The notes: generated by a model from the letters alone, not told the origin. DNA of 6,275 nucleotides from Planctomycetaceae bacterium (GCA_009776995.1 WRMR01000300.1:1-6275); one strand, 5' to 3'; numbered from the stretch's first letter, positions 1 to 6,118 are shown. A program made the numbers and translations.

Positions 1-860
1 CGCCAGATCAGGTGCGATGTCATCCAATGCGGATTCACCAGGAACAGGCCGCTACCGTCGATATTCGCCGTGACCAGTCGCGTCCACCATGCACTCTTGC
101 CTGCCTCGCGTTGCCAGCGATGGAGGAACAAAAAGCGTTTGCCGTCCGGCGCAACGAGCAGATGGTTAAACCAATGCCTGGCACCTTTGTCAAACTCTCC
201 TTCGGGCGGGGCGATTGCGGCGAGGGTCGAAAACGGGACGATCAACTCCGACTTGCCGGTCGCCAGTGCGATGCGCCAAATGCCTGCGTCGTCCGGTGCC
301 GCAACATCGGCGTTCGGATCGGCTATCCCGCAATAACCGTAACCGGGCCGCGTGTTGTTCAGACGGCGAAAATCGGGATAGAACCCCCATTTTCCGTCCG
401 GGCTCAAAGCGTAAATCGGGTTGTCGAGCGTGAGAATGTCTTTTCCCCGGACGTCGAGCATTTTGGACACGAAACGGTCATTTTCGCGGTCGTTCCAGAT
501 GACGGTCGATTCCGTGCCCGGCACCCATTGGAGCAGGCAGCCTTGTTGCCAGTTCCACGCTTTGGTCGAACCGAGTGCGATCCAGCGATCCTTGTCCTGG
601 AGGTCGATCATGCCGACGCGGATCGTATCGTCCGGCTCCGGCGACCGGCCTTCAAAATCCACTTCGTTGGCCAACACGAAGCGGCTGGACGGATCGAACA
701 GGTGAATGTCGTAATAACCGCGCCAGTGAAACTTCGGACCGTTGGTGATCCGGCGAATCGGCGGCAACGATTCCCCGGCGGCTTGCGACGACCGCGACAA
801 CGCAACCAGACCAAACGATGCGGCTGCGGAGTTTGTCAAAAAATCCCTGCGTGTCAACAT
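1..860 (-). CDS. Tat-exported propeller-like protein, C-terminus cut by window edge
   Basis: The minus strand is open from an ATG at 860 to the left edge: 286 codons with no stop. An in-frame TGA at about 900-902 closes the frame upstream, and no other ATG lies between. The N-terminus MLTRRDFL is a twin-arginine motif (RR at 4-5), followed by a small hydrophobic stretch (about 11-22) and a possible cleavage site near SSQA (24-27), so export by Tat is likely. The mature part has strand-turn motifs typical of TolB/WD40-like beta-propellers: SPDGKW (153-158), APDGKRFLF (237-245) and NIDGS (266-270). It is rich in Trp, Tyr and Asp. Such proteins are often annotated as hypothetical or oligogalacturonate-lyase-like in planctomycetes; I cannot assign an enzyme activity. 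No clear Shine-Dalgarno precedes the ATG. It follows the sulfatase on the same strand after 228 bp, so a link in polysaccharide use is possible but unproven. Confidence 0.85.
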   Translation of the reverse strand, partial: MLTRRDFLTNSAAASFGLVALSRSSQAAGESLPPIRRITNGPKFHWRGYYDIHLFDPSSRFVLANEVDFEGRSPEPDDTIRVGMIDLQDKDRWIALGSTKAWNWQQGCLLQWVPGTESTVIWNDRENDRFVSKMLDVRGKDILTLDNPIYALSPDGKWGFYPDFRRLNNTRPGYGYCGIADPNADVAAPDDAGIWRIALATGKSELIVPFSTLAAIAPPEGEFDKGARHWFNHLLVAPDGKRFLFLHRWQREAGKSAWWTRLVTANIDGSGLFLVNPHWMTSHLIW

Positions 861-984
861 GATGGGTGCCTGAACAGTAACGATGATCTGATTTAATTTT
901 CACAAACTACCACAATTCCATGTCATAAGCAACAGGACGCAGGAAAAATGGAAGGTGATTTTTTTCCGGGATGAACAACCAGAC

Positions 985-999
985 GGGTTGCGGCAACCC
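985..999. other. Small hairpin, 6-bp stem
   Basis: GGGTTG and CAACCC form a perfect 6-bp stem with a CGG loop. It lies between the sulfatase stop and the Tat-protein start. No T-tract follows on either strand, so it does not look like an intrinsic terminator; it could be a pause or processing site, or chance. Confidence 0.35.
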
Positions 1000-1051
1000 A
1001 CCTGATAAACCGGCCACGGACATTCCCGGCTGCTGTTCCGGTGAAAAACTC

Positions 1052-1086
1052 ACTCTGCACTCTGCGTTCCGCACTCTGCACTCCCG
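1052..1086. repeat. Degenerate 7-bp tandem repeat array (ACTCTGC), 5 units
   Basis: Units in exact 7-bp phase are ACTCTGC (1052, 1059), GTTCCGC (1066), ACTCTGC (1073) and ACTCCCG (1080). The array ends 2 bp from the sulfatase stop codon (TAA, 1089-1091 on the minus strand). The same heptamer forms a longer array directly after the URO-D gene at 4187-4235, in the same orientation relative to the upstream gene. Confidence 0.75.
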
Positions 1087-1088
1087 CG

Positions 1089-2711
1089 TTACGGTCTTTG
1101 CGATTCTTCGGCAAAGCGTTGGGTCATGGTCTCCCATTGCTCGACGAGTTCCCGGAGTTTTTCCGGGTGTTGCGCTGACAGATCCATCGTTTCGGCGCGA
1201 TCCGTCTGCAAATCATAGAGCCGCCACTGGCCGTCGCCTTGCCGATCTTCGGCGGTTGAAACGGCCTTGAGCCATCCGTTTCGGATTCCACGGCTGCCTT
1301 CGTGCGAAAAATAGAAATCCCGTTGCGGGAAAGTGTTATCCGTTCGCGCATCGTCACTTTGGATCGCGCCAAGCAAACTCCGACCCGAAAGCGGAAGCCC
1401 GGATTGGTTCGGCTCCATCGAAGCACCGCTCAAATCAATCCAAGTCGGCAGCAGGTCGATGACGTGTCCCGGTTCGTGACGCAAACCACCGCGCATCGTT
1501 TCGGGTATCCCCTGCGGCCAATGCACGATGAGCGGTGTGGAGATACCGCCTTCATGCGTCCAGATTTTGTGCAATCGGAACGGCGTATTGCTTGCGGTGG
1601 ACCAGCCCGCTCCCACGCAAAGAAACGATCTTCCCGAACCGGGAACCGCATTCGGATCGTGATTGTCGCCCCGGATCATCACTTCCGGCGAGCTGCCATT
1701 GTCCGACAGCACGAAAATCGCCGTGTTGTCGAACATGTCGTTTCGCTTGAGTTCCGCGATGATTCGTCCCACTTCCCGGTCAACGCAATCGACCATCGCG
1801 GCGTAGATCGCCATTTTTTCCGTCTGAAATTTCTTTTGGGAATCCGTGAGCGTGTCCCATGCCACCGGATAGAGAACTTCATCCGGGCCGAGTGGTCCGA
1901 GGTTGTCGAACCTGTAAGCCGGGCCGACGTTTTCATCACGGGGAGAAAGCGGCGTGTTGATGATTCCCGCTTTGGTCAACCAGTCGTAACGTTGTTGCCG
2001 GATTGCATCCCAGCCTTCCAGGTAGCGGCCGCGGTATTTGTCGATGATCTCCTGCGGTGCGTGCAAGGGGAAATGCGGTGCCGTATAGGCCGCGTAAGCG
2101 AAAAAAGGCATGTCGGGCTGATTCTCCGCATGATCATGCAAGTATCCGATCAGCTTTTCCGTAATGAACGTCGTCGTGTAATATCCGCCGTTGTCATCGC
2201 GATTCACCGGAGGCAGCGGCTTGCCGTCTTCCTTGTGGTCCTGCGGATAAAAGTTCCGGTCATGATCGTTCAGTTCATAGGAATGATCGAACCCGCCGTC
2301 AAGACAGGGACGATTGGCACCGGGAACGTGCCATTTGCCGCTGTGATAGGAGCGATAACCGGCGGTTTGCAGATAATGAGGAGCCAGTGCCGTTCCCTGG
2401 GGAAGTTTTCCCTGCGGCGGATCGCTCCGAACCTGTTGCGGGTAAAACCCGGTCATCAACGCGGTTCGCGTCGGCCAACAACGTGTCGTGTTATAAAACT
2501 GGGTGAAACGAAGTCCGCTTTCCGCCAGCCGGTCGATGTTCGGCGTTTCAATCTCGCCGCCATAACAACCGAGATCGGAGAACCCCATATCGTCGTAAAG
2601 AATGACAAGAATGTTGGGCGGTGTTTGTGTTTCGTCCGCTGACAAAAATATCGTCAGCCACGACAAACCAACCACCGCCGTCAACACGCGAAGGACAGTG
2701 TTGCGGATCAT
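1089..2711 (-). CDS. Secreted type I (formylglycine-dependent) sulfatase
   Basis: A 540-residue protein of the alkaline-phosphatase-like sulfatase family, which hydrolyses sulfate esters, often on polysaccharides or sugars. Numbered from the ATG at 2711: hydrophobic signal peptide 1-25 (cleavage near FLSA), metal-binding DDMG at 40-43, the CWPTR motif at 78-82 that fits CxPxR (Cys78 would be oxidised to formylglycine), GKWH at 125-128, APHFP with a likely active-site His at 213, SDNG metal ligands at 336-339, and K382 followed by HEGG (386-389). The catalytic set is therefore complete. An in-frame ATG at 2726 would add five residues, but the AAAGGAG Shine-Dalgarno lies inside those codons, 5-7 nt before the ATG at 2711, so I chose 2711. 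Length is normal for the family. A maturase (FGE or anSME) must be encoded elsewhere. The substrate cannot be read from the sequence. Confidence 0.95.
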   Translation of the reverse strand: MIRNTVLRVLTAVVGLSWLTIFLSADETQTPPNILVILYDDMGFSDLGCYGGEIETPNIDRLAESGLRFTQFYNTTRCWPTRTALMTGFYPQQVRSDPPQGKLPQGTALAPHYLQTAGYRSYHSGKWHVPGANRPCLDGGFDHSYELNDHDRNFYPQDHKEDGKPLPPVNRDDNGGYYTTTFITEKLIGYLHDHAENQPDMPFFAYAAYTAPHFPLHAPQEIIDKYRGRYLEGWDAIRQQRYDWLTKAGIINTPLSPRDENVGPAYRFDNLGPLGPDEVLYPVAWDTLTDSQKKFQTEKMAIYAAMVDCVDREVGRIIAELKRNDMFDNTAIFVLSDNGSSPEVMIRGDNHDPNAVPGSGRSFLCVGAGWSTASNTPFRLHKIWTHEGGISTPLIVHWPQGIPETMRGGLRHEPGHVIDLLPTWIDLSGASMEPNQSGLPLSGRSLLGAIQSDDARTDNTFPQRDFYFSHEGSRGIRNGWLKAVSTAEDRQGDGQWRLYDLQTDRAETMDLSAQHPEKLRELVEQWETMTQRFAEESQRP

Positions 2712-2714
2712 GCT

Positions 2715-2725
2715 CGCTCCTTTCA
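2715..2725 (-). promoter_or_regulatory. Ribosome binding site deciding the sulfatase start
   Basis: On the minus strand AAAGGAG precedes the ATG at 2711 with about 5 nt between. It begins inside the upstream ATG codon region at 2726, which argues that 2726 is not the start. Confidence 0.75.
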
Positions 2726-2746
2726 TAAGAGTGTTGCGGGAATCAA

Positions 2747-2827
2747 TGCCAAAGGATCAGTGCCAAAATAAACTTTCCAAACTCAAATTATAAACAGAAA
2801 GTGGTACTAAAAACTGATGTTGCCAAA
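2747..2827 (-). promoter_or_regulatory. Sulfatase promoter region: TATAAT and three TGCCAAA repeats
   Basis: A perfect TATAAT is read on the minus strand at 2792-2787, about 76 nt upstream of the chosen start. No good -35 lies 16-18 bp further up. TGCCAAA (plus-strand reading) occurs three times, at 2747-2753, 2761-2767 and 2821-2827. The first two are 14 bp apart within longer similar repeats (AATCAATGCCAAA and GATCAGTGCCAAA). The third would sit roughly 40-47 bp upstream of the start of transcription, a usual activator position. A weak -35 with an upstream repeat suits an activator-dependent promoter, but this is inference. Confidence 0.4.
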
Positions 2828-2862
2828 AAAAGAGACTGTAGCATGAAAATGGCGATTTTTTA

Positions 2863-2892
2863 TCACACAAAGGCAGTGCGGCACAGAGAGAC
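2863..2892. repeat. Degenerate CACAAAG/CACAGAG patch
   Basis: The stretch reads TCACACAAAGG, then CAGTGCGG, then CACAGAGAGAC. It resembles the short CACAAAGG/CACAGAGG repeats seen in intergenic DNA of many environmental bacteria (recollection, not checked). No coding role is visible. Confidence 0.3.
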
Positions 2893-2902
2893 TTGAAATG
2901 AA

Positions 2903-2915
2903 AGGGTATTACCCT
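2903..2915. other. Short palindrome AGGGTA-T-TACCCT
   Basis: A perfect 6+1+6 palindrome. A T-run begins about 6 bp later on the plus strand, but without a usable loop it is more like a protein-binding site than a terminator. It lies between the sulfatase promoter and the 21-bp array. Confidence 0.3.
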
Positions 2916-2994
2916 CGACAATTTTTTCCATTTTTGCCGGATTTACCGCCAACGTTACCGAAATGACCGGCACCATCGGCAAAACATTGATCGC

Positions 2995-3309
2995 GCGGGA
3001 TGTGAATTTACTCCAGCGGGATGTAAATTTACTCTAACGGGATGTGAATTTACTCCAGCGGGATGTAAATTTACTCCAGCTGGATGTGAATTTACTCCAG
3101 CGGGATGTAAAATTACTCCAGCGGGATGTGAATTTACTCCAGCGGGATGTGAATTTACTCCAGCGGGATGTAAATTTACTCCAGCGGGATGTGAATTTAC
3201 TCCAGCGGGATGTGAATTTACTCCAGCGGGATGTGAATTTACTCCAGCGGGATGTGAATTTACTCCAGCGGGATGTAAATTTACTCTGGTGGGATGTAAA
3301 ATTACTCCA
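2995..3309. repeat. Tandem array of fifteen 21-bp repeats
   Basis: Fifteen units follow each other with no spacer and no indel. The core is GGGATGTRAATTTACTCCA, preceded by GC. Seven units are identical (1, 7, 8, 10-13). R is G in nine units and A in six. Other changes are few: the last stem C becomes T (units 2, 14), one loop T becomes A (units 6, 15), and single bases change in the linker (units 3, 5, 14, 15). A decayed sixteenth unit starts at 3310. Because 21 is divisible by three, most frames read through and give artefactual proteins of NLLQRDV or HPAGVNS repeats on the two strands; I do not call these genes. Each unit is an imperfect palindrome (GGA-T-GTRAA/TTTAC-TCC). Confidence 0.95.
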
Positions 3310-3337
3310 GCGGGGGGTATTCTTGTACCTTTTTCAC

Positions 3338-3363
3338 CACGAAGGTCACGAAGAACCACGAAG
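3338..3363. repeat. Three CACGAAG repeats
   Basis: CACGAAG occurs at 3338-3344, 3347-3353 and 3357-3363 with 2-3 bp between copies. It lies between the 21-bp array and the terminator of the next gene. Similar CACGAAGG strings are common in intergenic DNA of environmental bacteria (recollection). Confidence 0.55.
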
Positions 3364-3381
3364 GAATGATAAACAAAAACC

Positions 3382-3410
3382 AAAAAAGCCGCACATAAAA
3401 CCACGCGGCT
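3382..3410 (-). terminator. Rho-independent terminator of the AT-rich gene
   Basis: On the minus strand, AGCCGC (3410-3405) and GCGGCT (3392-3387) form a 6-bp GC-rich stem with a 12-nt loop, followed directly by a T-run (3386-3382) and a second T-run a little further on. It begins 13 bp after the stop codon of the gene at 3424-4095. Confidence 0.7.
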
Positions 3411-3423
3411 CTGGAAATGGGTA

Positions 3424-4095
3424 TCAATTTTGATCGGTTTGGGTATTTGGCACTTCATTTTGCGGGGCAAGTACATCAATCACACCACTATGGATCATTT
3501 CTCTAATTTTTTCATCCTGTGCATAATTATCTAGGGGCAAAAGAGGCAATTCATCATCCAATAAACCTTTTTGTACGCTCATTGTGCGATCTTTATCAAA
3601 ACTCAAAAGAATCTGCTGGCCATCTTCGATTTTAATAGTTTGCCCTTCAAATTCTATGGCAGTTCCCTGGTCAATGATTTTAAAACTATAGTCACTAAAA
3701 TTTATTATTGCTGCCCTTGTTTTTCGGTCATATATTACTTCAAATACGGGGTAACCATCACTTGCAATTGACCTCTTGTTAAAAAAATACTGTTGTTTTT
3801 TTCCATACCATCCCAGCAGATTTGCCAAAGGATTGATTTCGTGGTAAAAAAAGTCACCGAGACTCATGTGTGAACTCATTTTTTCCTCGAATTCAAGCCG
3901 CAGAAAAACAGGCGAATGTTCGCTAACCGAAATATCAATTGCTGAACCTTTAGTAGAATTATGGAGAAAGTAACGCCACGTCGTGCGTGGGTGCGTTAAA
4001 CTAATAAAGTACGAATAGAATAAGGATAATAAAAAAATAGACAGAAAAAATAATAGTGTAATAGTCACGATTTTTTTGTTTTTCAAATATGACAT
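3424..4095 (-). CDS. Membrane-anchored protein of unknown function, AT-rich gene
   Basis: A 223-residue protein I do not recognise. A short basic N-terminus (KNKK at 5-8) leads into a strongly hydrophobic segment at about 9-33, which would be a membrane anchor or uncleaved signal, placing most of the chain outside the cytoplasm. Residues 35-180 are mixed polar and aromatic with likely beta strands (for example 116-150), and the tail (about 180-223) is acidic and proline-containing. No catalytic motif, lipobox or repeat is visible. The ATG at 4095 is preceded by AAAAAGGG about 8 nt upstream, a fair ribosome binding site, and a TATATT at 4122-4117 (minus strand) could be a -10 element. Its base composition is clearly more AT-rich than the sulfatase and URO-D genes on either side, and it has its own terminator, which suggests separate acquisition. 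Confidence 0.75.
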   Translation of the reverse strand: MSYLKNKKIVTITLLFFLSIFLLSLFYSYFISLTHPRTTWRYFLHNSTKGSAIDISVSEHSPVFLRLEFEEKMSSHMSLGDFFYHEINPLANLLGWYGKKQQYFFNKRSIASDGYPVFEVIYDRKTRAAIINFSDYSFKIIDQGTAIEFEGQTIKIEDGQQILLSFDKDRTMSVQKGLLDDELPLLPLDNYAQDEKIREMIHSGVIDVLAPQNEVPNTQTDQN

Positions 4096-4161
4096 AATGG
4101 AAACCCTTTTTGTGAAAATATAGAGTTATCCTCAAAAGTTGTGTATGGTTGAAACGTGGCG

Positions 4162-4180
4162 GCGGTCATGGCGTGACCGC
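4162..4180. other. Perfect 7-bp hairpin downstream of the URO-D gene
   Basis: GCGGTCA and TGACCGC enclose the loop TGGCG. It lies beyond the 7-bp repeats, about 80 bp after the URO-D stop codon. No T-run follows on either strand, so it is at best a weak or factor-dependent terminator. Confidence 0.4.
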
Positions 4181-4186
4181 ACTATC

Positions 4187-4235
4187 ACTCTGCACTCTGC
4201 ACTCTGCACTCTGCACTCTGCATTCTGCACTCTGC
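4187..4235. repeat. 7-bp tandem repeat array (ACTCTGC), 7 units
   Basis: Seven units of ACTCTGC run in exact phase, with one variant (ATTCTGC at 4222-4228). A degenerate tail rich in ACTCC/CTCAC continues to about 4258, almost to the URO-D stop codon (4261-4263). This is the same heptamer as at 1052-1086. It encodes apparent LHSALCT repeats in shadow frames, which are not genes. Confidence 0.9.
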
Positions 4236-4260
4236 ACTCCACTCTCCTCACTCCACACTT

Positions 4261-5454
4261 TCAATACTCCCCGAATTCTCTCGCCGCGTCGCACATCGCC
4301 CGGAGGTTTTCGAGCTTCGTATCGTCCTGCATGATGGCCGAGGCGTCGCAGATGTATCCGCCGTCGCGTCCGACGCCCTCGATGACCTTGCGGACGAAAT
4401 CGCGCACTTCGTCCGGCCTGCCAACCGCAAGCAGGTCGTTCGGGATGCCGCCGCTGATGCAGAATTTGTCGCCGACCTCGCGATGCACCTCAAAAATATC
4501 ACCACGGTCAACATGGTAAACGATGCTCTTTTCGGGCAATTGTTTGATCTGTTTGAGGTTCGGGTTCCATTCCCCCTCGGCGTAAAGCAGCGTCTGAATG
4601 CCGTCTTTCCAGAGTTCCTCAATGATATATTTGAGCGTCGGCCAGTAGAATTTTTCAAACTGCGCCGGCGACACGAACGGTACGCAACCGCGATGCAGCC
4701 ACAGCCCGACCGGCAGCGTCCGGCTCGGATCGCTCGTCCGTTTGGCCATGTAAAGCAGGTGCGGCGTGAGTGCCTCGCAGGCGGCGATCACCTTGTCCGG
4801 CCGCATGAACACGTCCATGCAAAGGGCTTTGTATCCCCGCATTTTGTCGGCGAGAATGTCGAACGGTGCCTTGAGGATGCCGCAAATCGCCCCCGGCGTA
4901 CCCGTTTCGCTGCGCATTTTCGCAAGGTGCGGGCCATACGCCGCAAAGTAGTTTTTCATCGCCGCCATGCCAGAGAGCAGCGTCATGTTGTTCGCAAACG
5001 TGTTCGGTTCGCCCGGTGCCTTGATTGTATATGTCACACGCGGCAGCCAGCGGTCGGCCAGAAAGCCGGTCGGGTCTTCAATCAGCAGATCGTATTCATC
5101 GTCGCGCATGTTGGCGTCGTTTTCCGGCGGTTCAATGTATTGAAACCCGGTCGTCGGCGGGATTTGCACGCCCGGCAAGGCGTAATACTTAATCGCCGCC
5201 GACTGCACCACGCCCGACCACACGTAAACCATGTTTGGCACGGTCGCGTCCCAGTCGTAATCGCGGCAGCATTGCAGAATCGCCTCAAATGCGAGGTTGT
5301 AATCCTGCGTTACGTCCTGGCAACTGAAACCGGCGTGAACGGCCGTCACTTCGGCGGCAAAGGGGCGAATCGGCACCCGGTCGGGCTTGCCGTTCCGCAT
5401 GGCCGTGTAATAGCGAGTCAAACGTTCCTGGTAAAGTTTTTCAAAATCCGGCAC
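4261..5454 (-). CDS. Uroporphyrinogen decarboxylase-fold (URO-D) protein, not HemE
   Basis: A 397-residue protein of the URO-D superfamily (TIM-barrel). Support: the N-terminal RLTRYYTAMRNGKPDRVPIRP (from residue 11) typical of non-heme URO-D homologues, LKAPFDILADKM (194-205), the SPAQFEKFYWPTLKYI region (262-277), and the C-terminal CISGGIPNDLL (332-342). The HemE N-terminal RQAGRY-type motif is missing. The zinc motif HxC of MtaA/MtbA/CmuA-type methyltransferases is also missing: the matching place after the strand IQTLL reads YAEGEW (291-296), and no HxC occurs anywhere. A different methyl or carboxyl chemistry, or another substrate, is therefore likely. It starts at GTG 5454 with TGAGG 6 nt upstream; no in-frame ATG is nearby. 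It appears to be a single-gene unit with its own promoter. No corrinoid partner is in view. Confidence 0.85.
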   Translation of the reverse strand: MPDFEKLYQERLTRYYTAMRNGKPDRVPIRPFAAEVTAVHAGFSCQDVTQDYNLAFEAILQCCRDYDWDATVPNMVYVWSGVVQSAAIKYYALPGVQIPPTTGFQYIEPPENDANMRDDEYDLLIEDPTGFLADRWLPRVTYTIKAPGEPNTFANNMTLLSGMAAMKNYFAAYGPHLAKMRSETGTPGAICGILKAPFDILADKMRGYKALCMDVFMRPDKVIAACEALTPHLLYMAKRTSDPSRTLPVGLWLHRGCVPFVSPAQFEKFYWPTLKYIIEELWKDGIQTLLYAEGEWNPNLKQIKQLPEKSIVYHVDRGDIFEVHREVGDKFCISGGIPNDLLAVGRPDEVRDFVRKVIEGVGRDGGYICDASAIMQDDTKLENLRAMCDAAREFGEY

Positions 5455-5460
5455 TCTGCA

Positions 5461-5465
5461 CCTCA
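5461..5465 (-). promoter_or_regulatory. Ribosome binding site for the GTG start of the URO-D gene
   Basis: TGAGG on the minus strand lies 6 nt before GTG 5454. The intervening bases and the start codon read TGCAGAGTGC, a copy of the heptamer found in the two arrays. Confidence 0.6.
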
Positions 5466-5477
5466 GATGAATGTTTT

Positions 5478-5492
5478 GTTATCAATTGTAAC
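5478..5492. promoter_or_regulatory. Possible operator: near-palindrome in the URO-D leader
   Basis: GTTATCAATTGTAAC is a near-perfect palindrome around CAATTG with GTTA/TAAC arms. It lies just downstream of the predicted transcription start, a position suited to a repressor. The binding protein is unknown. Confidence 0.3.
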
Positions 5493-5508
5493 CAACCAAG
5501 TCAGAGTC

Positions 5509-5537
5509 ATTTTACTGATTCTGATCGGGAGATTCAA
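5509..5537 (-). promoter_or_regulatory. Sigma-70-type promoter for the URO-D gene
   Basis: On the minus strand TTGAAT (5537-5532) and TAAAAT (5514-5509) are separated by exactly 17 bp. Transcription would start near 5502 and give a leader of roughly 48 nt before GTG 5454. Confidence 0.6.
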
Positions 5538-5563
5538 GTAGAGGGGAAAATTTTTCCAAGTGC

Positions 5564-5749
5564 TTACGAAATGGTGTGAAAAGTTTTGGCAGTTTCGGCG
5601 GTTTTTTTGGCATTTTCAGCGTAGTTTGCGACGGCGAGGACGCCGGCTTCGGCCCAGATCACGCCGCGATGTTTTGGCTTGCTTGACAATACGACGCCTG
5701 CTGCGATTCCTTGCACACGGCGTCGAAAAATCACGTCATCGTACCTCAC
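5564..5749 (-). CDS. Doubtful short open frame, 61 codons
   Basis: From a GTG at 5749 the frame encodes 61 residues ending NAKKTAETAKTFHTIS. There is no Shine-Dalgarno and no ATG. The frame stays open upstream of the GTG to a TGA near 5815, within the REP-like palindrome, with protein-like content (AAQVANPELHNHDTRPF). The 3' part comes from short TTTTGGCA/TTTCGGCG-like repeats. It may be a remnant of a larger gene, a small protein read from a non-standard start, or non-coding repeat-associated DNA. I do not recognise it. Confidence 0.2.
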   Translation of the reverse strand: MRYDDVIFRRRVQGIAAGVVLSSKPKHRGVIWAEAGVLAVANYAENAKKTAETAKTFHTIS

Positions 5750-5810
5750 GATGATGGTGAAGGGACGTGTGTCATGGTTGTGAAGTTCAGGGTTGGCAAC
5801 TTGGGCAGCT

Positions 5811-5871
5811 AATCAGAGCCGCGAGAGTTATCGAGCGGAATAACCGCTCCGTTACCACCGCGGCTCTGATT
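5811..5871. repeat. REP-like palindromic element
   Basis: AATCAGAGCCGCG (5811-5823) and CGCGGCTCTGATT (5859-5871) are perfect 13-bp inverted arms. Inside, GAGCGG (5833-5838) and CCGCTC (5844-5849) form a second 6-bp stem with the loop AATAA. The two 28-nt arms align as copies of one unit (AATCAGAGCCGCG, nine variable bases, GAGCGG) with six mismatches in the middle. The shape matches dispersed bacterial palindromic repeats; CAGAGCCGCG...GAGCGG resembles intergenic repeats I recall from planctomycetes, which is unverified. No T-run follows, so an intrinsic terminator is unlikely. Confidence 0.7.
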
Positions 5872-6118
5872 TACCGAACAACTGATTTTGGCGCGACTCC
5901 TTATTCTATCCCATCGGCTGTGAAACGATATTGAACTTGCTGACAACTCCGGCTATAATTTCGTCATTGGACGTTATTATTAATTATTCGTCGGAAAATT
6001 TCATCATCTTTCCGTATATTGTGTCGCTGACGGGACAAGGAATGATTCACGCTTTGGAAAGGCATTGTTGATTAAATATTAAAAAAACACGGCACAAACG
6101 CGAATTTTTTCCGTAATG
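5872..6118. other. AT-rich intergenic stretch without a gene
   Basis: Apart from the promoter at 5931-5959, nothing firm is visible. The longest sensible start (ATG 6042) stops after nine codons. The stretch is AT-rich and separates the palindrome from the presumed IS end. Confidence 0.5.
5931..5959 (+). promoter_or_regulatory. Strong sigma-70-type promoter facing right
   Basis: TTGAAC (5931-5936) and a perfect TATAAT (5954-5959) are exactly 17 bp apart. Transcription would start near 5966, about 207 bp before the transposase ATG at 6173. No terminator or convincing gene lies between. Confidence 0.6.

Noticed and set aside
12..896. 294-residue plus-strand frame
   Set aside because: It is the complement of the Tat-signal gene, whose minus-strand translation has a signal motif and propeller motifs; the plus frame has none.
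1302..2642. 446-residue plus-strand frame
   Set aside because: It is antisense to the sulfatase, whose complete catalytic motifs show which strand is coding.
2995..3309. CRISPR array
   Set aside because: The 21-bp units are directly adjacent with no unique spacers, and no cas gene is present.
2955..3479. 174-residue frame with HPAGVNS repeats (minus) and 129-residue frame with NLLQRDV repeats (plus, 3044-3433)
   Set aside because: The repeats come from reading a 21-bp tandem array whose length is a multiple of three, so most frames stay open. The minus frame also overlaps the 3' end of the AT-rich gene and its terminator. No ribosome binding site was found.
4162..4180. Intrinsic terminator for the URO-D gene
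   Set aside because: The stem is good but no T-run follows, and it is about 80 bp past the stop codon.
4261..5454. Annotation as hemE
   Set aside because: The protein is in the superfamily but lacks the HemE N-terminal substrate motif and is longer than typical HemE.
4483..5541. 352-residue plus-strand frame
   Set aside because: It is antisense to the URO-D gene and is Arg/His/Val-rich, as expected of a shadow frame.
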